NCBI GenBank assembly: GCA_015501585.1
Contig: JADNRY010000129.1
Coordinates: 62,001-126,000, forward strand
DNA length: 64,000 nucleotides
Direction: 5' to 3'
Source of the DNA: Rhodocollybia butyracea
Lineage: Eukaryota; Basidiomycota; Agaricomycetes; Agaricales; Omphalotaceae
How positions within the stretch are numbered: the first letter of the stretch is position 1; each line of letters opens with the position of its first letter. This document shows positions 1-10,020 of the stretch, piece by piece. A program made the translations under genes and the position numbers. The notes under the pieces are model-generated. The model was not told the DNA's origin, did not search any database, and saw only the letters and a program-made list of their open reading frames with translations.

Positions 1-23
1 AAGCTGACCATACTATGTGACTA

Positions 24-1828
24 TTAAGGCTCATTCCAGAAGGACGTCAGCTCATACTCAGGGGGAGGCACGACGTCTCCAATGCGAATCTCTTCCAGCC
101 TACGGATGATCTGTAGCTCTCGCAACAACGCACCCTCCTCTTCAGTCAAGTCGTTCGGTATCTCGCCCTGTTCTTGGACTGCGTAGGGGGGCTGCCCTGC
201 TGGGTCCTCTTCCTGTGGGATATCAGGACTGGGGATCGCTGCATCCGTGCTTTCAGTGGGATGAGGCCGAGGCCTTTCAAGGGCCAGATCTCGACCCCCC
301 TCGGGCTCCTCTCTGCGGGTCTTGTTCTCCAGGGCGGCGGCAGTTTTTCTGGGAGGATTCAGTTTATTTGAGGATGCGAGTGATTCCATCTGGGGGAAAG
401 CAGTAATCGTCCATGGGGTGAGTGGTATATCTGGCGGCATGTCTTCATTAGTCAAGTATATGAGACTTTCGGTTTTAACTGCTTTCCGCCTTCGTATCCT
501 TATAAATACAAAAAGGCCCACAGTTATCAACAGAACTAGTGCCGCTACCACACCACCGACGATTGGTCCGACCGGTGTCGCCCTCGCCGAGCTTGCAACT
601 GGAGCTGAATCTGTCGTTGTAGCTGAACTTGTCGTTGAAGCTGAACTCGGCGTTATGTTCGTAGTTAAAGTCGAAGTTGGCGCCGACGTTGAAAGTGTTG
701 TAGATATTATTGATACTGCCGGCAGCGAAGGAAGCAGTGTCGCTGCTGATGGTATTGCAACGTTAGAAATAGTAGCGCCCGGTGTGCCAGAGATAATAGT
801 TCCGGGAGGATTCTGTGGACCAGTGCCGTTCATTGCAATAGCAGCTTGCTGTAGGTAAAGATACGGTGCACAGCGCATTAGTCTTCGAGTTTATTCATGC
901 AGACAAATATAGGTGACCTGGAAAGCCGGAAAACTTTGCCCCACTGTCATGAGAAATTAGGCCTCTTTCGACTTTACTAGACAAGTTCTCACCTGCGGGA
1001 CGGGAATTAATGACAAAAACCTGTCGAGGAATTTGAGTAACTAGGCTTGCGCATGTCGAAACACCCCACCATTCCTTGTTGACAATGTGTACTAGTTGCC
1101 GTTACCTAAGAGGAACGATTAAGTAGACTTTTACAGCAGTAAGGATGTGTTGGACAAACCTGACTACAGAAGAAGAACAATGGGTCGTCTGAGAACCACG
1201 GGAAATAAGGATCTATTCTTCACGGAGATAAGTAGCGATTGTTACCTTCAGCATCTACAACTGATACAGGTCATTTAGCAGGCGCAAATTGTCCGGAACA
1301 CATGTGCTTTACTTATAGGAGACCTAGATTGTGCGCAGGTTAGCTTCTGAATTCGAGAGGGTACATTAGTACCAACCAGGTGGGGAAATCCAAAGCATCC
1401 GGATCTGGAACATTCTGAAATCCAGAGCTGATACCAGCGGCAGTGCAAGGAGCTGAAAAAGTGGACTGGACGACTGACTAAAACGGAGTTGCTCTCTGTC
1501 AGGAGAAGAACATTGAGCAGGACTAGTCAAGTACTGACATGGTTTCCAGAAACACTACCGAGGAAAAAAAAAGTCAGCGACATCGAGTACCGCAAAACTT
1601 ACAGGATGAAAAGACTCACAACTGGAAATTGACTGTGTCTCCATTCGAAACCCCCGTCAAACTACTATGGGCATGGGCCTGCGGGAAATAGTATATGGAG
1701 GGAAAGGCTCACAGTGCAGGGTCGAATGTGAGCGTATTGCTAGAGCCAACCAGAACGGTGAAAGTAGCGGCCTTGGCAGAGACGGTGACGCATAAGAGTG
1801 CGAAAGCGCCCTGAGGAAGAAAATGCAT
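24..1828 (-). CDS. Cupredoxin-domain, Ser/Thr-rich single-pass membrane protein
   Basis: Eleven exons (minus order): 1713-1828, 1620-1661, 1539-1554, 1377-1477, 1313-1323, 1246-1260, 1160-1188, 1070-1105, 993-1020, 918-943, 24-848. They sum to 1245 nt, an unbroken frame of 414 aa. The ATG at 1828 opens a signal-peptide-like stretch (MHFLPQGAFALLCV). Residues ~20-140 follow the plastocyanin-like pattern of fungal extracellular serine-rich proteins: TFTVLVGSS, TGVSNGDTVNF, NHSVVQSTFSAPC, PLFFFC, HCQQGMVFVIN. A Ser/Thr/Pro stalk, one membrane span (~VGPIVGGVVAALVLLITVGL), a basic IRIRRRK stop-transfer and an acidic cytoplasmic tail ending near PPPEYE follow. It is a distant relative of the genes at 38197 and 41234. 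Three exons are only 16, 11 and 15 nt. Family and topology are clear; ligand and role are unknown. Copper binding is not established. Confidence 0.82.
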
Positions 1829-3364
1829 TCGAAAATTCTTCAAGTATAAGAATTCAATGCAGGAGCCTGCTCGAATCTGAGGAATTTTACGCCGAGTATC
1901 CCAGTTAGCTTACACTACTCCGAGGAAGAGGAATGAACGAAGCCATAAAAAAACGCAAACTTCCAGCCATTTATACTTACTAGCCATTCATCCGACCTGG
2001 CTATAAACGCACACACTAGTACAACCATTATGAGTGTCAGTTTGCTTGGCCAAATCACTGGATCTTTTTGTCGGAAGAATTTTCGAGATCAATGAACTAA
2101 CGCCTGCACAAAGATTTAGTCCTTGTACAACCTGGGGTTGATGATAACTCACGCAATCATGCCTGTGTATACGTCCCGCGCCGCGCCGTGAGGTAGAACC
2201 TTCCAGTTCACAGTGACTTGTGCGAGATGGAGACATTCATTCTCCAGGATCAAGTGAACCAACACTACAATCTTTACGCTGAAAGGTACAGATGATCCAC
2301 GAGCGAGATGTCTGTCATCGTATAGGCTGCGGAACGACTCATCCAAGTATAAATCTATCTTTCGTCCTTTTTATATCATAGATATCATTTTCATCGACAT
2401 GTCCATGGAAATTTGGAGAGAAGTTGGAGGCTCACCCCCGTGAGTATCAATGGAAATGCCAGCGTCACTGGGGAGGGCAGAGCTCTACTATACTTCATAA
2501 GTGCAAGGTTCTGCAGGCCAGGCTGTGTATCATTCGTCAACCTTCGTTAACAACCTTGGTATCGCCATCATGGTTCGTGTGATGGAACACCGTGACTCAC
2601 CGCCACCGCTTTCAAAAATATCAGAATCAACTATTAGCGCTCACCAATGGGTTCTGAATCGGCAAAGGCCTACAATCGTTTTTCGATTTTTCGATCCCGT
2701 CTCCCGTTAAAGAAAGGACCAGTAAACCTTGATGGTAGCTGCTGAGTGTGTGCATCCAACTTATCCCGCCTTGGGTTTACGCTGTAGGCGCTTGGCATGT
2801 CGTGAACAATCCTTAAGTTGTAGCCATCCGTGTCCACAGGTGCATTTACGCTTCTTCTCGATTTACATGCACACCTCTCGTTACATCCGGAATCCGACGC
2901 CATAAAAGATAACTAAATACTGAGCGTTGTGCGAACGAAGTTCACTCTCCTGGGAAATATGCACCTGAATTGTGATGACGCAGAGCATAAACATTGTAAG
3001 TTACTCATGATGAGCGAAAAGATGGCACAAGAGATGATGCGCACCGTACAGTCTGTCCGGACTCATTATACTGGGAATTATGAATAAGATCGCACAGGAG
3101 ATAAGAAGAACACACTCCGTGTGAACAGCATCTAAACAGCATCTATTGAACAAGCACTCCGAAAGTGGACAAATTTCTACCGAGCAGAAAAGGACACTGA
3201 TAGAAGCACGTGATTTTCGATAAGCCATATAAGCTCGTGGGAAATATCAGGTGACTGTCGATATACCTTGTATAGAAACACGTGACTTTTCAGTTGTCAT
3301 TTCTGCTCGATTGAAATTTGGCCACTTTTGGAGTGAAGGTGTCCATTTGCGCTGCCGACCCTTT
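1829..3364. other. Intergenic; right half is the left arm of a tandem duplication
   Basis: No gene supported. From about 2624 rightward the sequence is near-identical to 7094 onward (for example 2631-2660 against 7101-7130, and 2995-3160 against 7450-7590). This marks the left edge of the F-box tandem duplication. 1829-2623 shows nothing recognisable; its short open frames lack splice-consistent continuation. Confidence 0.6.
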
Positions 3365-4829
3365 CTAATTAGCGTCCTCAACATTGTCAACGTGCTCCTC
3401 TACATAGGCTCTAGCATAGACCTCGTCTCTCCATACACTCAATCCAATCTCACTTGCCTCTCTAGCACTCCAGCCTTCGTCTTCCAAACACTCATCCGAC
3501 TCATCCGACATTTGACAGTCTGCTTCTGAGTCAGAAGAAGAATCTGACGATTCAGAACGTTCCTGGCTTAAGTCAGCGTTGAATATATTTACAAGGACGC
3601 TTCTCTCAGAGGAACTGCTACCCCTAAGAGTCGAGCCCTCTCCTCTGATATCAATCCCAGGGAAACGGAACCTATAGGATCCGGCGGAGGATGGATGAAG
3701 ATGCTGGTATATCCATGGCAAGGTGAGCAGGGATTCGCTGACAAAGCGGCAGCTTGTGAGATTGGGAAACCGTTTGATTTGGTCTTCAATTTCAGGAACC
3801 TCCAAATGACTCTGCGCTTCCGAAGGCAACTGGATGAGATCCAAGTAGCGGAGCTGCGGAAGAGTAAAGTCTTGAACCGAGGGGATGATCAAGTGACGAA
3901 GGTCTGGTAGCGCAGTAAGTAAATCTCCCAGATGGGAAGGGTATTCAAGACCCTTCGTAGGGCAGCGTTGGAGGAGTAATGTGCGAACATTCCGTCCATG
4001 AACGAGTATAAACTTGAGATTTTGGACGAAATTCTGTTGACGGTGCCAAACAAACGATTCGCCCATGTTCAGAAAGGCAAGAGTGTCCAGCTTAGGAAAT
4101 GACCAATTCTGAATGATGAGGGCCAACTCCATATGATTTAAATGGCAGCCGAAGGATTTAAGGTGAGGAAATTGCAGAGGTTGTGATACTTCTGTAATGG
4201 TAACCGCCGCAGAACTGGGGGCTGTTCGGGGGTACATTATGAGCGATATGAGCCGATCTGCGAAAGGGTGCAGGCATGACGTTGCACGGCAAACCGAAAG
4301 CTCATCGTCACAGCAAATGGAAAGGTGTGTCAAATGGGATTTAGAGAAGGCTGGGATGAGTTGAGAGGAAAGAAGAGGGTTTGCTGAAAACGTTGGTTGA
4401 ACAAAGACGCTAGCGAGTCTAGGACATAGACTTGCCAGGGACGCTGCCGAATGTTCAAGTCCATTGACATACTTTCGTGGCATGTACAAAGCGAATCGGA
4501 TAGTGAGGACCTTGTTGGCAAGGTCTGGCCGATGGCGCAAAGTTTCCTCCAAGGCGAAAAGTTGTCCTATCCAGTAGATCGCGATGTCTGAGTAGAGAAA
4601 GCTGATTCCGACTCGATACCAGTTACGACAAACGTTCACCAGCTGGTTTGCCATCCAGAGATTGAACGACCACGCAGAAAAGCGGTACATATCTGGCGTC
4701 ATGAGGACACTCGGGGCAAGTACACGTTGGAATATGAGGTCGAGGATTTCCCAAGGCAATATCTAGTTTTACAAGGTCAGAATTTTGAAACGTACCCACA
4801 GTTTTAATTATCTCTCACCAGAGCCCCAT
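3365..4829 (-). pseudogene. F-box protein, copy 1, broken in its start exon
   Basis: The main exon 3365-4762 encodes ~465 aa beginning ILPWEILDLIFQRV, the usual F-box helix start. A long leucine-rich target-binding region (PHLKSFGCHLNHMEL, LPDLRHLIIPS) and an acidic Ser/Asp tail follow. The intron is 4763-4818 (GTGAGA...CTAG). In copy 2 the matching start exon is 12 nt (ATG AAG CCT CTG). Here it is 11 nt (4819-4829, ATGGGGCTCTG), so after splicing the frame hits a stop at codon 4. One more G in the G run would restore M-G-A-L-ILPWEIL. F-box proteins are substrate adaptors of SCF ubiquitin ligases. The next in-frame ATG lies inside the F-box (near the MTPDMYRF segment), so a late start would damage it. 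A sequencing undercall is a real alternative. Confidence 0.7.
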
Positions 4830-5420
4830 TGTAAGGTCCCGTAGTAGCCCCATGTTTTTCTTAGGGTTTTGGGCATGTTCAGATTTTTCCTGCGCGCGCG
4901 AGCCTTTATTCGCGCTTTCGTGGGTTTCCTTGACTTCCATATCGTAGAAGAATAAATTAGAGCAGCAGATATATCTTTTGTGGCGTAGTTGGTCGAAGTC
5001 AACCACACAAAAAGCTACTAAGCGCCCAATCAGATTCATTTAAGCGTACCACAACACATGAGCTTGGAGCCTATGTATATGTTCAAGACAGTACAGTATG
5101 TGGGACTCTGCGTGACACTGCTTCTCTAATCCAACATAGCTATCTTTGCGCCTGATATGCAAGATTGCTGTTATATCATACTAAGAGTATTTTCTGCGAA
5201 ACAGCCAAGGAAAAAAACTCAAGTTGTGATGAGCATATTATCGTTCTTTGAGACGACTCCTCTCCAACTCCTCTCGCGAGTATCAATGGACTGCTGACTC
5301 CGTCTACAACTTAGTGACGGTTACTTAGTCGCTTGATGAATGAGACGCTTATTCAAGTTATTAAGCGCTTTGCCATTTGCCTCCGCTTGTTTCTTCAACC
5401 AACTTCTATAACTTTTCTAA
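4830..5420. other. Intergenic, duplicated
   Basis: Upstream region of F-box copy 1, matching 9109-9860 with substitutions. No separate gene is seen. The short minus-strand frames at 4808-5039 read into the F-box leader and have no independent support. Confidence 0.55.
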
Positions 5421-6885
5421 GAGTGGGGGGCTGGCCGCAAGCGGCAAAGGGCCGAACCTTTCTAAGGTTAGGGTTGCCAAAACGGGACCGTGAGAATGGT
5501 TTGGAAATACTTTCATCTAAGGAGCCAAACCTAAAGGTTCGGCAATAACATGACTGGGGGGCCTGGCCGAACCTTTTTTGTTCTAGCGCTTCTACAAGGA
5601 ATGAATATGTTAAGGCTCACCCAGGACCGCAACCAAGTGTAGAGCGAACTGTGAGCTTAGTGCGTGATCTACCAATCGAAGAGGATATCATTGCTATAAC
5701 TTAGTGGAAAATTCAGAAAAACTTCATTTGCTATGCACAGAGAAAACATGGAGCTCAATGCTCATCCAAAGATAATAGATTACCAGGATTTGGAACAGCT
5801 GCTTGAGGTTAGAAGACATAGTATGCAATGTTTGGTAAGTATGTGACATGGGATTTACATGTTAAAAAAATATGGATAGACAAACAGAAGAGTAGAAGGT
5901 AAGAAGAAAAGGCTACAGTAGACTGCAGTCAACAATGATAATCTAGTGAGCTGAAGCTTCAGTTGAATAGTAATGAAGTTGTGCAACTTATCTAGCAAAC
6001 AGTATTGAATCCATAAGTCCAAGGATGTAGGCGCATGCTGTTGCTGGTGGAAACATAACTGAAATCAGAATTATGGATCGACTGAAGTTGGCTGATGAGG
6101 CAATCACCAAGAACTTTTCAAGAAGCAGACACAGTAGCAACCAGTAAGAAGGAGCTGGACCATTTGAACCAGGGGATATCTAAACAATACAACCACAGTC
6201 TCACAGATCTGGGTAGCCTGAGCAATTATATCAGACAAATCTTCGGAAGTGATGATCGATGAGGTTCCAAGGACTTTCAAGTCACAAATGTTGTACTTCA
6301 AGTTGTCATCAAGGATGCAATCAAACAACGTCCACAACAGAAGACGAGTCGCTGGAGGAGAGTCTGGAGAGAGACAAAGAGAAGCGCCTTTGGAGTGGTC
6401 ATGAACTGTAGCAGAAAGTATAGAGAAGTTAGCCTCGGAGGGAATGGTGTGTCCACTCAAGACGGGTGGCAAAGTGTGGGCTCAATGTCGGGCCCCAGAA
6501 GTGAATTGGCCTTCCCTTCGATGTTCTATCTATCCTGACGGACCTGACCCACATCAGTTCTCAGCGGCGAGCGATTGGGCGAGCGCCTCAGTGGCAGGGG
6601 CAGGTTTTGGTGGAACTTTGCGCAAAGCACAGCACCAGCTGATTCTCTGATTCTCTGCGGAATCATCTTGGATGTAGCAAGTAGTTCAGCTGGAGAGGCG
6701 AATGAGAAAACAAAGGCGCATGATGCTGGTGCTGATGCATCCTTCAATAAGCGCCTTTAGCATGATGCATAGCTCACATGATCATGCACAAATAAGGAAA
6801 TAGCTCGTCCCAATATGGTTCGTGGGAATAGTTTGGAAATACCTTGCACTTTCTCGTAAGGAGCCAAACCTAAAGGTTCGGCAAT
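5421..6885. mobile_element. Insertion in duplication unit 1 with repeated inverted GCCGAACCTT motifs
   Basis: Unit 2 reads straight through this point (about 9858-9862). Unit 1 carries ~1.46 kb of extra DNA. GCCGAACCTT occurs at 5451-5460 and 5566-5575, and its inverse AAGGTTCGGC at 5534-5543 and 6873-6882. The pair 5451/5543 bounds a ~93-bp unit with imperfect ~22-bp inverted ends. The pair 5566/6882 bounds the larger piece. The ~50-bp block before 5543 (TTTGGAAATAC...GAGCCAAACCTAAAGG) recurs before 6882. No transposase-like frame is seen. A nested pair of non-autonomous (MITE-like) elements fits best, but a clean target-site duplication could not be defined. Confidence 0.55.
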
Positions 6886-7093
6886 CAGATATTGGCGCGT
6901 ATGGGCTTCAGTGCTCTTACTCTGAGCCTCTAAGGGGTATAACCTCTACCTGGAGATTACTCTCTTTCATCTTTTCGGCCAAGTTTAAGTGTGTTATGCT
7001 ACATCCTAGACTCTAGCGTGTTTGTTCTAACCAAAAATCTCCAGGTATGTTCGCCGCGCTCCCCTACAAACCAAGCAGTTCCAAGAATAAGAT
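6886..7093 (+). pseudogene. Truncated copy of the 5' end of the coiled-coil gene
   Basis: 6886-7093 matches 9861-10068 almost base for base: promoter-proximal region, CCAG|GT-ATG context and the first ~15 codons (MFAALPYKPSSSKNK against MSAALPYKPSSSKNK). It then jumps into sequence homologous to 2624. It is the remnant left at the junction of the tandem duplication and has no continuation of the reading frame. Confidence 0.85.
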
Positions 7094-7624
7094 GAATCAG
7101 CTATTAGCGCTCACAAATGGGTTCTGAATCGGCAAACGCCTACAATCGATTTCCGATTTTTCGATCCCGTCTCCATTAAAGTAAACCTTAATGGTAGCGG
7201 CATGGGTGTGCGCATCCATACATATCCTAGCCTGCTTTGGTTTACGCTGTAGACCCTCGCGTCGTGAACAATCCTTATAATCATCCGTGTCCACAAATAT
7301 GTTTTACGCTTCTTCTCAATTTACATGCACACCTCTCGTTACATCCGGAATCCGACGCCATAAGAGATAACTAAATACTGAGCATTGTGCGACCGAGGTT
7401 CACTCTCCTGGGAAATATACACCTGAATTGTGATGACGCAGAGCATAAACATTGTAAGTTACTCATGATGAGCGAAAAGATAGCACAGGAGATGATGCGC
7501 ACCGTACAGTCTGTCCGGGCGCATTATACTAGGAATTATGAATAAGATCGCACAGGAGATAAGAACACACTCCGTGTGAACAGCATCTGTTGAACAAGGT
7601 CTCCATTTGCGCTGCCGACCCTTC

Positions 7625-9108
7625 CTAATCAGCGTCCTCAACATTGTCAACGTGCTCCTCTACATAGGCTCTAGCATAGACCTCGCCTCTCCATACACTC
7701 AATCCAATCTCACTTGCCTCTCTAGCACTCCAGCCTTCGTCTTCCAGACACTCATCCGACTCATCCGACATGTGACAGTCGGCTTCTGAGTCAGAAGAAT
7801 CTGACGATTCATTGTCAGAACTATACTGGCTCGAGTCAGCATCGAATATATCTTTAGTAAGGACGCTTCTCTCGGAGGAGCTGGTACCCCAAAGAGTTGA
7901 GTCATCTCCTCTAATATCAATCCCAGGGAAACGGAACCCAAAGGATCCGACGAAGGATGGATGAAGATGCTGGTATATCCATGGCAAGGTGAGTAGGGCT
8001 TGGTCGACAAAGCGGCAGCTTATAAGACTGGGAAACCGTTTGATTCGGTCTTCAACTTTAGGAACCTCCAAATGCTCCTGCGCGTCCGAAGGCAACTGAA
8101 TGAGGTCCAAGTAGCGAAGTTGCGGAAGAGCAAAGTCTTGAACCGAGGGGATAATCAAGTGACGAAGGTCTGGTAGGGCAGCAAGCAACTCTCCCAGAAG
8201 GGTAGGGTATTCAGGACGGCTTACAGGGCAGTGTTGGAGGAGTAACGTGCGAATATTCCGTCCATGAACGAGTATAAACTTGAGACTGTGGATGAAATTC
8301 TGTTCATAGTAGACATCCTGGTACGAAGGAAACGAATCGCCCATGTTCAGAAAGGCAAGAGTGTCCAGCTTGGGAAATGACCAATTCTGAATGATGAGGG
8401 CCAACTCCATATGATTCAAGTGGCAGTTGAAGGATTTAAGGTGAGGAAATTGCAGAGGTTGCGATACTTCTGTAAGGGTAGCCGTCGCAGGACTGGGGGT
8501 TGTTCGGGGGTACATGATGAGCGATATGAGCTGATCTGCGACAAGGTGCAGGTATGATGTTGCATGGAAAACCGAAAGCTCATTGTCACAGCAAATGGCA
8601 AGGTGTGTCAAATGGGATTTAGAGAAGGCTGGGATGAGTTGAGAGGAAAGATGAGGATTTGCTGAAAACATTGGTTGAACAAAGACGCTAGCGAGTCTAG
8701 GACATAGACTTGCCAGGGACGCTGCCGAATGTTCAAGTCCATTGACGTACTTGGGTGGCACGTACAAAGCGAATCGGATAGTGAGCACCTTGTTGGCAAG
8801 GTCTGGCCGGTGGCGCAAAGTTTGCTCCAAGGCAAAAAGTTGTCCTATCCAGTAGATCGCGATGTCTGAATAGAGAAAGCTGATTCCGACTCGATACCAG
8901 TCATGACAAACGTTCACCAGCTGGTTTGCCATCCAGAGATTGAACGACCACGCAGAAAAGCGGTACATATCTGGCGCCATGAGGACACTCGGGGCAAGTA
9001 CACGTTGGAATATGAGGTCGAGAATTTCCCAAGGCAATATCTAGTTTTACAAGGTAAGAATTTCGAAACATATCCACGACTCTAAGTATCTCTCACCAGA
9101 GGCTTCAT
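7625..9108 (-). CDS. F-box protein, copy 2 (intact)
   Basis: Two exons: 9097-9108 (ATG AAG CCT CTG) and 7625-9040, with a 56-nt intron (GTGAGA...CTAG). The product is 475 aa. The N-terminus MKPLILPWEILDLIFQRV is the F-box (residues ~4-50). The rest is an irregular leucine-rich ligand-binding region and an acidic tail rich in Ser, Asp and Glu (SSDSEADCHMSDESDECLED). The expected role is substrate recognition in an SCF E3 ubiquitin ligase; the target is unknown. The 12-nt first exon decides the start, because the long frame begins at ATATTG with no ATG of its own. It is the intact member of the pair whose other copy is at 3365-4829. Confidence 0.85.
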
Positions 9109-10020
9109 TGTAAGGTCCCGTAGTAGCCCCATGTTTTTCTCGAGATTTTGAGCATGTTCAGATCGGACAGACGAGTATTTATTCGCGCTTTCGTGGGTTT
9201 CCTTAACTTCCATATCGTAGAGGCATAAATTAGAGCAGCAGATACATCTTTTGTGGCGTAGTTGGTCGAAGTCAAAGCACAAAAAGCTACTAAGCGCCCA
9301 ATCAGATTCATCTAACTTGAAGCCTATATGTTCAGGACAGTATGTAGGACTCTGCATGCCGCTGCTTCTCTAATCCAACGTAGCTATCTTTGCGGCTGAT
9401 ATGCGAGGTACCTGCTATATCATACTAGGGGTATTTTCTGCGAAACAGCCAGCTTGAAATGATTGACTTTGCGGATGAAGGAAAACTCAAGTTGTGATGA
9501 GCATATTATCGATATCGTTCTTTAAGACGACTCCTCTCGCGAGTATCAATGGACTGCTGACGTAGTTTCCCATCTCAACTTATGGTCCTAGGCCTCACCC
9601 ACCGTAACTCCACCCAATTGGCGCAGCTACCAGGTACTTCTCCTACTAGTTGCCAGAGCTGAAGCGCTGACGCTGTGGCCATCCGATCCAATTTTTCTTT
9701 GGAAAGTGAGAAGCTGTAGGTCTATAGGCTAGGTCAATGAGTCCGTCTGTAACTTAGTGACAGTTACTTAGTTGATGAATGAGGCGCTTATTCAAGTTAT
9801 TAAGCACTTTGCCATTTGCCTCCGCTTATTTCTTCAACCAACTTCCATAACTTTTCTATTAGATATTGGCGCGTATGGGCTTCAGTGCTCCTACTCTGAG
9901 CCTCTAAGGGGTATAACCTCTACCTGGAGATTATTCTCTTTCATCTTTTCGGTCAAGTTCAAGTGTGTTATGCTACATCCTAGACTCTAGCGTGTTTGTT
10001 CTAACCAAAAATCTCCAGGT
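9109..10020. other. Intergenic between divergent F-box copy 2 and the coiled-coil gene
   Basis: Duplicated sequence apart from the ~180-bp insert at 9562-9741. The last ~160 bp is the part also found at 6886-7093. CTCTAGCGTGTTTGTTC...CTCCAG ending at 10018 looks like the end of a 5'UTR intron just before the ATG at 10021. Confidence 0.5.

Larger units (their letters stand above)
2624..7093. repeat. Tandem duplication unit 1 (F-box copy 1 region)
   Basis: This segment corresponds to 7094-10068. The join at 7093/7094 shows it: sequence left of it matches the coiled-coil gene 5' end up to 10068, and sequence right of it matches 2624 onward. Unit 1 is longer mainly because of an insertion at about 5421-6885. 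Unit 2 has its own ~180-bp insertion at 9562-9741 and lacks roughly 3200-3330. The copies are diverged by scattered substitutions and small indels. Confidence 0.85.

Noticed and set aside
322..858. 178-aa plus-strand frame over the first gene
   Set aside because: Antisense shadow of the Ser/Thr-rich stalk and membrane exon of the minus-strand cupredoxin gene.
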